Assembly: GCA_003247345.1 (NCBI GenBank)
Contig: QJZS01000117.1
Coordinates: 1-38,223, forward strand
From: Spirochaetales bacterium
GTDB taxonomy: Bacteria > Spirochaetota > Spirochaetia > Sphaerochaetales > Sphaerochaetaceae
Length of the DNA: 38,223 nt
Reading direction: 5' to 3'
Shown: positions 27,983 through 36,199 of the stretch, in pieces
How positions within the stretch are numbered: position 1 is the first letter of the stretch
Layout of the letters: each line of letters begins with the position of its first letter
The notes under the pieces: model-generated
The model's input: only the letters and a program-made list of their open reading frames with translations
Database searches by the model: none
Told to the model about the DNA's origin: nothing
Translations under genes and position numbers: made by a program

Positions 27983-28544
27983 TACTAAGCAGATATTGAT
28001 ACGCCTCAGGCGTATCAATATCGAATACGTAAGCCTGATCTGAGACATCGATTGCTTGTACCGGATAGTCCTTCAGAAGTTGTCTCATGGTAAAACTGCT
28101 GTCTTGGGCAAGTATAATGGGGATGAAGCTGGGATCCAGAAGGACCGGATGTCCCAGTCTTCCTTTATAGGAAGGGCGTACCACTGATTCTTTTGCCCTC
28201 TGCATGAGAAACTCATAGTGATGACTTTCTATCAGTGGCATATCAGCCAGAGAGATGAAAAAGGACTCGGATCTATCGAGATAGGCAGCTGCACATATTG
28301 TGGAGCTGCCTTGTCCATTTTCAAAGAATTCATTGTGCACGATTTTAAGCAAAGGATTGGAAATGTGGGAGAGAGCTTGCCTGATTTGCTCTGACTGAAA
28401 GCCTGTCACCACGATGGTTTTCAATCCAGCTTGCAAAGATTGAGATACTGCATGGGCAATGATGGTTGTTCCTTTGTAGGGGAACAAGAGCTTTTCTCCC
28501 TTGCTTCTTGATGCCAATCCTGCGGCCAATATGAGATTTTGCAT
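27975..28544 (-). CDS. MobA/MocA-like nucleotidyltransferase
   Basis: N-terminal LILAAGLASRSKGEKLLFPYKGTTII; SLADMPLI; GHPVLLDPSF; DIDTPEAYQYL. Confidence 0.8.
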   Translation of the reverse strand: MQNLILAAGLASRSKGEKLLFPYKGTTIIAHAVSQSLQAGLKTIVVTGFQSEQIRQALSHISNPLLKIVHNEFFENGQGSSTICAAAYLDRSESFFISLADMPLIESHHYEFLMQRAKESVVRPSYKGRLGHPVLLDPSFIPIILAQDSSFTMRQLLKDYPVQAIDVSDQAYVFDIDTPEAYQYLLSIT

Positions 28545-28592
28545 ATTCCTTCCTTGAGTGAGACTCATAATCGTATTATACTCCAAGCCATT

Positions 28593-29321
28593 ATGATTGC
28601 TACCTACTTCAATGCTCTGACGGTTATAATCGGATCATTTATCGGACTCTTTTTGAAACATCGGCTTAAAGCCTCCTACCAAGAGGTTGTTTTTACATCC
28701 GCAGGTTTTGTTACCCTTGTCATTGGTCTCTCCATGGCTATGCAGACCAGTTCCTATTTGATTTTATTGTTCTCGGTCGTCATCGGGGGGTTTGTCGGGT
28801 ATCTCCTGAAGATTGAAGACGGGGTGATGGCCTTCGGTACCTGGATGGAAAAGAAGTTGAGTCGCGGGGAAGGGAATGCCGACAATGCTCGTAATTTTGC
28901 CCTTGGATTTCTCAATGCCTCTCTCTTGTTCTGTAGCGGTGCAATGTCAGTTGTCGGTTCTATCCAAGCGGGAACTGTAGGAGATTACCAGTTGATATTG
29001 GTGAAATCCATCATGGATGGATGCATGGCAATAATTTTCAGTGCTGCTTATGGCGTAGGTGTTATGGCAAGTGCTCTTTTTATCCTAGTGTACCAAGGGT
29101 TTTTCACCTTGGCAGGAGGCTGGATAGCACCGATTCTCGGTGAATCTGGAATCGGCGAATTGGCCGCTGTCGGAGGAGTTTTGCTGATTATGATTGGCTT
29201 TGGCTTGCTCGATATTCGTAAAACGAAAACCGGAAACTTCTTGCCGTCGATGATCATAGCTCCGACACTTGCCTTAATGGCTCCTTGGGTTAAGGACTTG
29301 GTTTCTGGCTTGGGTTTATAG
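28593..29321 (+). CDS. DUF554 family membrane protein
   Basis: NALTVIIGSFIGLFLKHRL, CSGAMSVVGSIQAGTVGDYQLILVKSIMDG, ILGESGIGELAAVGGVLLIMIGFGLLDI. Confidence 0.85.
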   Translation: MIATYFNALTVIIGSFIGLFLKHRLKASYQEVVFTSAGFVTLVIGLSMAMQTSSYLILLFSVVIGGFVGYLLKIEDGVMAFGTWMEKKLSRGEGNADNARNFALGFLNASLLFCSGAMSVVGSIQAGTVGDYQLILVKSIMDGCMAIIFSAAYGVGVMASALFILVYQGFFTLAGGWIAPILGESGIGELAAVGGVLLIMIGFGLLDIRKTKTGNFLPSMIIAPTLALMAPWVKDLVSGLGL

Positions 29322-29655
29322 CAGGATTTGTCTGATAATAGTGAAGTATCGTCTGAATCACCTGGAGTTGGTCCACATTCAGCCGATTTATTTGTTTCAC
29401 GACAAGCGTTCTATGATGTTCTAGACTTTCTGTTGCTATTTCGTCTTCTGATATATCCCATTCCCCACCATGTACGAGCCATTTCAGTTTGACACCGGTG
29501 ATTTCGGCAATCCGAAGACCGACTTTCAATGGTGGTTCCCTGTCTGTATGGATCCAGCTGGAGAGGGTACTGCGTTTTACATGGAGCATCCCTGCAAGCT
29601 CTACTACCGTAGGCGAGCCGAGAAGATTCATTACTCTTTCCCAAAACTTATTCAT
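29290..29655 (-). CDS. Small helix-turn-helix protein (phage CI repressor-like N-terminal domain)
   Basis: FWERVMNLLGSPTVVELAGMLHVKRSTLSSWIHTDREPPLKVGLRIAEITGVKLKWLVHGGE. Confidence 0.75.
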   Translation of the reverse strand: MNKFWERVMNLLGSPTVVELAGMLHVKRSTLSSWIHTDREPPLKVGLRIAEITGVKLKWLVHGGEWDISEDEIATESLEHHRTLVVKQINRLNVDQLQVIQTILHYYQTNPAINPSQKPSP

Positions 29656-29777
29656 ATCATGAATATAACATGGGTTAAGAGCCTGAATGCCACAAATGCG
29701 CTATTATTGGAAAAGTGTTTTGTAATTTATAGACAGAGCTTTGACATGTAAATAAATAATTTTATACTGAAATGATA

Positions 29778-29814
29778 AAAATATATCACCCAACTAGGTT
29801 AGGTGATATATTTT
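29778..29814. terminator. Terminator downstream of glgP
   Basis: Perfect 13-bp stem AAAATATATCACC/GGTGATATATTTT with A/T flanks. Confidence 0.8.
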
Positions 29815-29832
29815 CGTCAACTTATCTGCTTA

Positions 29833-32343
29833 CTATCGCTTTTTGGCATCTTGTAAGGCAGTATCCTCACTGGTGTCCTTTTCTACCGGACAGGGTGAGA
29901 TGTTCCAAATATCCTTTGCATATTCGGAGATAGTACGGTCACTTGAGAATTTCCCGCTTGCTGCAATATTGAGTACAGCCCTCCGGTTCCATTCATCTCG
30001 ATCTCCTGCATACAAATCTCTCGCTCTCTGGTGTGCTTCGCTGTACATTTTCAGATCTGCAAAGTGATAGTATCTATCGCCTTCCTCAAACAAGCTTCTT
30101 CTCAGAGGTTCGAAGATATTAGGCTCATTCACATTGAAATAACCGCTGAAGAGAAGGTCGATGGCTTCTTTGATTTTCGCGTCTGCCATCACCACTGCAA
30201 ACGGGTTGTAGGAGTGGCTGAGTTTCTCGATCTCTTCTTCGGTATTCCCGAAGATGAACATATTCTCTTCGCCTGCTTCTTGGGCTATCTCAATATTGGC
30301 GCCATCCATCGTACCGATGGTCAATGCTCCATTACACATGAATTTCATGTTTCCTGTTCCTGAGGCTTCTGTCCCTGCCGTTGAAATCTGTTCCGAAAGA
30401 TTGGTTGCCGGGATGATTGCCTCTGCCATGGATACACGATAGTTGGGCATGAAATGAACTGCCAAACGGTCTTTTGCAACTGGGTCTGAGTTAATCACCT
30501 TGGCGATGTTATTGATTAGCTTGATGATTAATTTGGCATTTACATAGCCGGGAGCAGCTTTGCCTCCAAAGAGGAAGGTTGTGCTCTCCATGTTCTTGGT
30601 AGCATCCCCGCCAGCTTTCAAATCATTGTAAATAAGTAGGATGTTCAAGGCATTGAGCAATTGTCGTTTGTACTCATGGATTCTCTTTACCTGTACATCA
30701 AAGAAGCTGTTGGTGTTTATGATCAGGTTGCTGTCCTTCTGCAAGAACGCTGCGGCTCTGAGCTTGTTCTCGTTCTTGATTGCAGAGAAGTCTGAGAGGA
30801 AATTCTTATCCTCTGCAAACGGTTTTAGCTTCGCAATCTGTTGATAATCGGTAATCCATCCATCCCCGATTGCACTATTGATCAAAGAGGCGAGCTTGGG
30901 ATTGGAAGCCAGCAACCATCTGCGTTGGGTGATGCCGTTTGTCTTGTTGTTGAATCGGTCCCCAAAGATTAGATTGAACTGTGGGAACATGGATTTTTTC
31001 AAAAGTTGGGAATGCAGCTCGGCAACACCGTTGGTACTGTGGCTTCCGATTATTGCGAGATGTGCCATTCTTACTTGTTTTGGGTTGGTTTCCTCGATAA
31101 TGCTGATTTTGCTGAGCATCTGAGGTTGCAGTGGGAAGTAGGATACTGCCTGCTGCAAGAATCTATGGTTGATTTCAAAGATGATCTGCATATGTCTAGG
31201 AAGAATTTTCTGCAACATGGGAAGAGACCATTTTTCCAATGCTTCCGGCATTAAGGTGTGGTTTGTATATCCCAGTGTTTCCACCGTGACTTTCCATGCT
31301 TTATCCCAATCGAGGTTCTCCTCGTCTACAAGGATACGCATCAATTCTGGAACAGCTAGGGAAGGGTGAGTATCATTGAGCTGGATGGCAGCGTAATTCG
31401 GAAGGGTAGCCCAACTGTTGTTCTTGCGCTTGAAGCGTCTAATGATGTCGGCCAGTGAGCAGGCTACGAAGAAATACTGCTGTTTCAGTCGTAATTCCTT
31501 TCCCATATATAAGGTGTCATTGGGATAGAGAACCTGGCTTAGATTCTCTGCAGTGATCTTTGAGCGTACGGCTTCTGTATAGTCACCATCGTTGAATTCG
31601 TGAAAATTGAAAGCTTCAGGGCTTTTTGCCGACCAGAGACGCAAGGTGTTTACCGTCTTGCATCCGTATCCGATTATCGGGGTATCGTAAGCAACCCCCT
31701 GAACAATTTCTGATCCGGCCCATTTGAAGCGATCTCTTCCATCTTCTCTGATGACTTGTACTTCACCACCGAATTGGACGTTGTATACTACATCCGGACG
31801 ATGGATTTCCCAAGGGTTGCCGTCGCGAAGCCAATTGTCGGGTTGTTCTGCTTGCCAACCATTCTTGATCTGCTGTCTGAATATTCCGTAGTTGTATCGA
31901 ATGCCGTATCCGTAGGCTGGAATCTCAAGCGTTGCCAAAGAATCAAGGAAGCAAGCAGCAAGTCTGCCAAGGCCTCCGTTACCCAAACCGGCATCCGGTT
32001 CCAACTCACATAATTCTTCATAGGTATAGCCGAGAGTGCTGAGAGCCTCACGTACTTCCTTTTCCAAACCAAGGTTGATGATATTATTGGTCATGGCACG
32101 ACCCATCAGGAATTCCAGTGACAAGTAATACACTCGCTTAGCTTCATTACTTCGCTGTGTTTTGCGACTTATATGCCATTGGTTGATGATTCTGTCCCTT
32201 ACCGAAAGAGCAAGAGCCGTGTACCTTCCTTCCTTGGTGGTATGGTAGATATCTGCATCTTGGCTGTACTTCAAATGTTCAGCAAAGTCCTGCGCAATGT
32301 CAGCGGCACTATGGCCGTAGCGTGTTTTCTGTTGATCCTTCAT
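29833..32343 (-). CDS. glgP: Glycogen/starch/alpha-glucan phosphorylase
   Basis: YYLSLEFLMGRAMTNNIINLG, AGLGNGGLGRLAACFLDSLA, FGGKAAPGY, GTEASGTGNMKFMCNGALTIGTMDGANIEIAQE. ATG at 32343 after AAGGAG. Confidence 0.96.
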   Translation of the reverse strand: MKDQQKTRYGHSAADIAQDFAEHLKYSQDADIYHTTKEGRYTALALSVRDRIINQWHISRKTQRSNEAKRVYYLSLEFLMGRAMTNNIINLGLEKEVREALSTLGYTYEELCELEPDAGLGNGGLGRLAACFLDSLATLEIPAYGYGIRYNYGIFRQQIKNGWQAEQPDNWLRDGNPWEIHRPDVVYNVQFGGEVQVIREDGRDRFKWAGSEIVQGVAYDTPIIGYGCKTVNTLRLWSAKSPEAFNFHEFNDGDYTEAVRSKITAENLSQVLYPNDTLYMGKELRLKQQYFFVACSLADIIRRFKRKNNSWATLPNYAAIQLNDTHPSLAVPELMRILVDEENLDWDKAWKVTVETLGYTNHTLMPEALEKWSLPMLQKILPRHMQIIFEINHRFLQQAVSYFPLQPQMLSKISIIEETNPKQVRMAHLAIIGSHSTNGVAELHSQLLKKSMFPQFNLIFGDRFNNKTNGITQRRWLLASNPKLASLINSAIGDGWITDYQQIAKLKPFAEDKNFLSDFSAIKNENKLRAAAFLQKDSNLIINTNSFFDVQVKRIHEYKRQLLNALNILLIYNDLKAGGDATKNMESTTFLFGGKAAPGYVNAKLIIKLINNIAKVINSDPVAKDRLAVHFMPNYRVSMAEAIIPATNLSEQISTAGTEASGTGNMKFMCNGALTIGTMDGANIEIAQEAGEENMFIFGNTEEEIEKLSHSYNPFAVVMADAKIKEAIDLLFSGYFNVNEPNIFEPLRRSLFEEGDRYYHFADLKMYSEAHQRARDLYAGDRDEWNRRAVLNIAASGKFSSDRTISEYAKDIWNISPCPVEKDTSEDTALQDAKKR

Positions 32344-32446
32344 AGGAACTCCTTGTAATTGGTAGAAATAGCACGTACTCACTATATAAGATAGAAGTTT
32401 TCTGGGCAACTGGGTCCAACTTTTTCCTTATTCTTGAAGAGATATA

Positions 32447-32475
32447 TTGACAAAACAACCTCACTTTGATAAGTT
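32447..32475 (+). promoter_or_regulatory. Putative sigma-70 promoter for the tRNA-Thr/rpmG cluster
   Basis: TTGACA-N17-TAAGTT; the -10 is weak. Confidence 0.4.
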
Positions 32476-32528
32476 AGCTTCTGCATGTATAGGTTTTACT
32501 CTCGTGGATTACCTGATATATGGCCGAC

Positions 32529-32601
32529 GCCCTTGTAGCTCAGTCGGTAGAGCACCACCATGGTAAGGTGGGGGTCAACGGTTCAAATCCGTTCGAGGGC
32601 T
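32529..32601 (+). tRNA. tRNA-Thr (anticodon GGT)
   Basis: Cloverleaf: GCCCTTG/CGAGGGC acceptor, CCACC-ATGGTAA-GGTGG anticodon arm, GGTTCAAATCC T-arm. Confidence 0.95.
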
Positions 32602-32664
32602 CTTTTTTTATCCCTTTCCGCTTGGGAAGAAGGATAGTGGTGAATACTCACCGAGGAGCACGTG

Positions 32665-32844
32665 ATGGCTGATTCAAAGAAAAAAGGTCCTGTTGAGAAA
32701 ATTGCTCTTCAGTGTACCGAATGTAAGCAGAAGAATTACACTACCGAGAAGAATCGGAGAAACACTCAAGGTAAGCTTGAGTTGATGAAGTATTGTCCGT
32801 TTGAGCGCAAGCACACCTTGCACCGCGAGGCAAAGATTAAATAA
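32665..32844 (+). CDS. rpmG: 50S ribosomal protein L33
   Basis: [45 protein letters not shown]. Confidence 0.95.
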   Translation: MADSKKKGPVEKIALQCTECKQKNYTTEKNRRNTQGKLELMKYCPFERKHTLHREAKIK

Positions 32845-32867
32845 GGTTGTTCAATCGAGAAGCAAAT

Positions 32868-32941
32868 AGGCCAATAGCTCCAATTGGTAGAGCGCTGGTC
32901 TCCAAAACCGGATGTTGAGGGTTCGAGTCCTTCTTGGCCTG
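32868..32941 (+). tRNA. tRNA-Trp (anticodon CCA)
   Basis: AGGCCAA/TTGGCCT acceptor, CTGGT-CTCCAAA-ACCGG anticodon arm, GGGTTCGAGTCC T-arm. Confidence 0.96.
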
Positions 32942-32976
32942 TCTGCTTCTTGATTATTTTTCCAAGGAGTCCTTCT

Positions 32977-33156
32977 ATGAAGAAGTTTATTAAGTATTTC
33001 AAGGAGTCTGGTCAGGAGCTGAAGAAAGTTGTATGGCCCTCCCGTGAAGCTGTCATTTCTTCGACAAAGGTCGTACTTGTCTCTACAGCTATGATCGCAA
33101 TCTTCCTTGGGTTGGTAGACTTTCTACTACTCAAGGGTGTATTGTTTGTCCTATAA
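32977..33156 (+). CDS. secE: Preprotein translocase subunit SecE
   Basis: FKESGQELKKVVWPSREAVISSTKVVLVSTAMIAIFLGLVDFLL. Confidence 0.94.
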   Translation: MKKFIKYFKESGQELKKVVWPSREAVISSTKVVLVSTAMIAIFLGLVDFLLLKGVLFVL

Positions 33157-33165
33157 GGCGGAGTC

Positions 33166-33726
33166 ATGGCAAAAGGCTGGTACGTAGTACATACCTATTC
33201 AGGGTATGAACAGAAGATTGAGCGAATCATCAACAAGATGCGCGAGACCGATATGGACTTCGCGCTCATTTGCACGGATGTCAAAGTTCCTTTCGAAACG
33301 GTAGTAGAAGTGAAGGAAGGAGTCCGTCGCGAGGTGAAGCGTAAGATTCTTCCTGGATATATTTTGGTTGAGCTTGACCTGCCTGAAAACAGTTGGAAAA
33401 TTTGGGCTTCCCAAATTAAGCGGATTCAGGGTGTTACGGGTTTCGTAAGCCCAAGCGATAGTGTTAAACCACAACCGCTTTCTGCTGGCGAAGTAAAAAG
33501 TCTCTTCCAGAAGACCGGCGATCTACCCGCTGAAAAAGTCTTCAAACCAAAGCAAACCTTCTCTGTAGGAGAGCAGGTACGCATTATCGAAGGTCCTTTC
33601 GATTCTTTCACTGGTGTGATTGAGGAAGTGAACCTTGAAAAAGCCCGCATGCGGGTCAGCGTCGGAATTTTTGGACGCTCCACTCCGGTTGAAGTGGATT
33701 TCCTACAAGTAGAAAAGATTCTGTAG
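33166..33726 (+). CDS. nusG: Transcription termination/antitermination protein NusG
   Basis: KGWYVVHTYSGYEQKIERII, PGYILVEL, GVTGFV, GEQVRIIEGPFDSFTGVIEEVN. Confidence 0.97.
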   Translation: MAKGWYVVHTYSGYEQKIERIINKMRETDMDFALICTDVKVPFETVVEVKEGVRREVKRKILPGYILVELDLPENSWKIWASQIKRIQGVTGFVSPSDSVKPQPLSAGEVKSLFQKTGDLPAEKVFKPKQTFSVGEQVRIIEGPFDSFTGVIEEVNLEKARMRVSVGIFGRSTPVEVDFLQVEKIL

Positions 33727-33800
33727 TCGTCTTTGGACTGGCCGACTACACGAGATTTTTCTGTTCTTTTACAACCGAGTCCACTTGTTTGTGATTACTC

Positions 33801-33853
33801 CCTTATCATTTTGATAAGGTGGGAGCCTGATCGTATGACAGGCGTTAATACCA
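33801..33853 (+). promoter_or_regulatory. rplK leader: putative L1-binding autoregulatory RNA motif plus upstream hairpin
   Basis: GGUGGGAGCCUGAUCGUAUGACAGGCGUUAAUACC (GGU/ACC and CCUG/CAGG helices flanking a GGGAG internal loop), preceded by CCTTATCA-TTT-TGATAAGG. Confidence 0.6.
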
Positions 33854-33903
33854 GCGCATAATCCAATCTTTATGATTGGAATTAATTGCGTAAGGAGAAA
33901 AAA

Positions 33904-34335
33904 ATGGCAAAGAAGAAGGTTACTGCGATAATCAAATTGCAGTGCCCTGCCCAAAAGGCTACCCCAGCGCCTCCAATCGGACCTGCGCTCGGACCTCATG
34001 GTGTCAGTGCCCCTAAGTTTGTCCAGGAATTCAATGATAAGACAAAGAATTTTGAACCTGGTCTTACTCTTCCCGTTATCATCACTGTTTATGCTGACAA
34101 GAGCTTCACGTTTATCTTGAAGACTCCACCAGCCGCTGTACTTATCAAGAAGGCTTTGGGCCTTACCAGCGGAAGTGGAACTCCCAACAAGGTGAAGGTT
34201 GGCAAGCTTTCTCAGGACCAGTTGACTGAAATCGCAACAACCAAAATGAAGGACCTCAATGCAAACGACATCGAGGCTGCCAAGAAGATTATTGCGGGTA
34301 CCGCTCGCAGTATGGGTGTAGAGGTGGAGCAGTAA
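33904..34335 (+). CDS. rplK: 50S ribosomal protein L11
   Basis: [34 protein letters not shown]. Confidence 0.97.
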   Translation: MAKKKVTAIIKLQCPAQKATPAPPIGPALGPHGVSAPKFVQEFNDKTKNFEPGLTLPVIITVYADKSFTFILKTPPAAVLIKKALGLTSGSGTPNKVKVGKLSQDQLTEIATTKMKDLNANDIEAAKKIIAGTARSMGVEVEQ

Positions 34336-34336
34336 T

Positions 34337-35026
34337 ATGAAACACGGAAAGAAGTATCGAGAAGCTATCAAGAAAGTTGACCGTGAAAAGCTCTATACCT
34401 TCGATGAGGCTGCCGCATTGGTAAAAGATCTTGCCTTTGCTTCCTTTGATGAGACCGTTGAGGTTTCTGTCAAATTGACCCTCAAGAAGAGCCAGAGTGT
34501 TCGTGACACGGTAGTTCTTCCCCACCAGTTCTCAGCACAGAAACGCATCTTGGTTTTTGCCAAGGGTGAGAAGGCTGAAGAAGCTCGCGAAGCCGGTGCA
34601 GCATTCGTTGGCGACAACGACCTCATCGAACAGATTCGTGGTGGTTGGATGGACTTTGACGTGGCCGTCGCCACTCCTGACATGATGAAGGACGTAGGAC
34701 GTCTTGGTCCTATTCTTGGACGTAGAGGCTTGATGCCGAACCCCAAGACTCAGACCGTAACTTTTGACATCAAGGGTGCTCTTGCTGAGCTGTCCCAAGG
34801 TCGTGTTGAGTTCCGTTCTGACAAGACCAACGTTATCCACCTTCCTATCGGAAAGGTTTCCATGGATCCAGCTTTGGTTTGCGAAAACGCAAAGTCTGTC
34901 GTCAAGGAAATCGTTCGTAAGAAGCCTTCTGATGCAAAGGCTGACTTTGTGGTCAGTATCGCCCTTTCCTCCACAATGGGACCTGGTGTCCGTGTAAATG
35001 TGAAGGATCTGTCGGCTACGGTGTAA
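34337..35026 (+). CDS. rplA: 50S ribosomal protein L1
   Basis: [42 protein letters not shown]. Confidence 0.97.
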   Translation: MKHGKKYREAIKKVDREKLYTFDEAAALVKDLAFASFDETVEVSVKLTLKKSQSVRDTVVLPHQFSAQKRILVFAKGEKAEEAREAGAAFVGDNDLIEQIRGGWMDFDVAVATPDMMKDVGRLGPILGRRGLMPNPKTQTVTFDIKGALAELSQGRVEFRSDKTNVIHLPIGKVSMDPALVCENAKSVVKEIVRKKPSDAKADFVVSIALSSTMGPGVRVNVKDLSATV

Positions 35027-35041
35027 GAGGAGAAGCATACT

Positions 35042-35569
35042 ATGGATTACAAAACTCGTATTACCCCTGCCAAGGAAGAGGCCGTCAAGGCTCTGAAGGA
35101 TGAGTTCAGCCAGTACACCGGGTATATCTTCACTGATTACCGTGGTATGACCGTTGAGCAGATCACCAACCTTCGTCAGTCCCTTATGCAGAAAGATGCT
35201 GCATACCGTGTTGTTAAGAACCGGTTTGCAAAGATTGCCTTGTCCGAACTGGACAGAAAAGCTGATGAGCAGCTTGTAGGCCCTACCGCTATTGCACTTG
35301 TGCGTGGTGATGAGGCTAACGTAGTTGCAAAAGAGCTGTACGCAATGCAGAAAGAGGGTGCTCCTCTTGAAGTAAAGGGTGCTCTTCTTGATGGTGCGTT
35401 CTTTGACGCAACTCAGGTTGAGGCATTCAGCAAGCTTCCAACCAGATTGGAATTGCTCGCATCTTTGATGGGAACCATGAAGGCTCCAGTGCAGAAGTTG
35501 GCAGCAACCTTGCTTGCTTATGTAGAGAAGAATGGTGGTTCAGTAGAATCCACCAGCGAAGAGAACTAA
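35042..35569 (+). CDS. rplJ: 50S ribosomal protein L10
   Basis: GYIFTDYRGMTVEQITNLRQSLMQKDAAYRVVKNRFAKIAL. Confidence 0.96.
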   Translation: MDYKTRITPAKEEAVKALKDEFSQYTGYIFTDYRGMTVEQITNLRQSLMQKDAAYRVVKNRFAKIALSELDRKADEQLVGPTAIALVRGDEANVVAKELYAMQKEGAPLEVKGALLDGAFFDATQVEAFSKLPTRLELLASLMGTMKAPVQKLAATLLAYVEKNGGSVESTSEEN

Positions 35570-35611
35570 ACACAGTCTTAGTCTTCACAGGTAACCTGCT
35601 ATGACTGTGTT
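35569..35611 (+). repeat. rplJ-rplL intergenic hairpin
   Basis: AACACAGTC/GACTGTGTT 9-bp stem with internal CAGG/CCTG; begins at the last base of the rplJ stop codon. Confidence 0.65.
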
Positions 35612-35642
35612 GATAAACAAAACTGTTTAAGGAGAAGATAAT

Positions 35643-36029
35643 ATGGCTACAAAAGAAGAAATTTTGGACGCAATTGCAAGTATGTCCGTCATGGAGGTCG
35701 CTGACCTCATCAAGATGATGGAAGAGAAGTTCGGTGTTCAGGCTGCTGCTGCTGCCGTTGCTGCAGGTCCTGCAGCTGCTGGTGCTGCTGAAGCTGCTGA
35801 AGAGCCAACTGAATTCAACGTTATCCTCAAGGCTGCTGATCCTTCAAAGAAGATCGCTGCTATTAAGGAAGTTCGTGCTATCACAGGTCTCGGCCTTAAG
35901 GAAGCAAAAGAACTTGTTGAGGCTGGCGATAAGGTTGTCAAGGAAAGTGTCAGCAAGGCAGACGCAGATGCACTCAAAGAGAAACTTGAGGCTACTGGCT
36001 GTACTGTTGAGATTAAGCCCGTTGACTAA
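35643..36029 (+). CDS. rplL: 50S ribosomal protein L7/L12
   Basis: Ala-rich hinge; [57 protein letters not shown]. Confidence 0.97.
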   Translation: MATKEEILDAIASMSVMEVADLIKMMEEKFGVQAAAAAVAAGPAAAGAAEAAEEPTEFNVILKAADPSKKIAAIKEVRAITGLGLKEAKELVEAGDKVVKESVSKADADALKEKLEATGCTVEIKPVD

Positions 36030-36038
36030 TCTGAGCCT

Positions 36039-36163
36039 GGGGGATCAGGTTCAACCTGGCCCCCCGCTCTTGTTTTTTGCAAGTGGGCGTTAGCCCGGTT
36101 CATTGAGCCACCGGATAGACACCGGTGGCCAGTTGTGTCTTTGTTTTCCCTGTTCGCGCAGGG
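36039..36163 (+). terminator. rplL-rpoB intergenic hairpin series (possible attenuator/processing region)
   Basis: GGGGG-at-CAGGTT-CA-ACCTG-g-CCCCC followed by GCTCTTGTTTTTT; then GGGC-GTTA-GCCC, GCCACCGG-N7-CCGGTGGC, CCCTG-TTCGCG-CAGGG. Confidence 0.55.
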
Positions 36164-36199
36164 GAGTATGTCTGTTTCTCAATTGACTTTGGAGGGTAC

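Noticed and set aside
33769-34371. 200-aa antisense ORF over rplK
   Set aside because: Opposite a highly conserved ribosomal protein gene and its leader; codon shadow.
35745-35800. GCTGCT-rich repetitive stretch in rplL
   Set aside because: Encodes the ordinary Ala-rich hinge of L7/L12, not a regulatory repeat.
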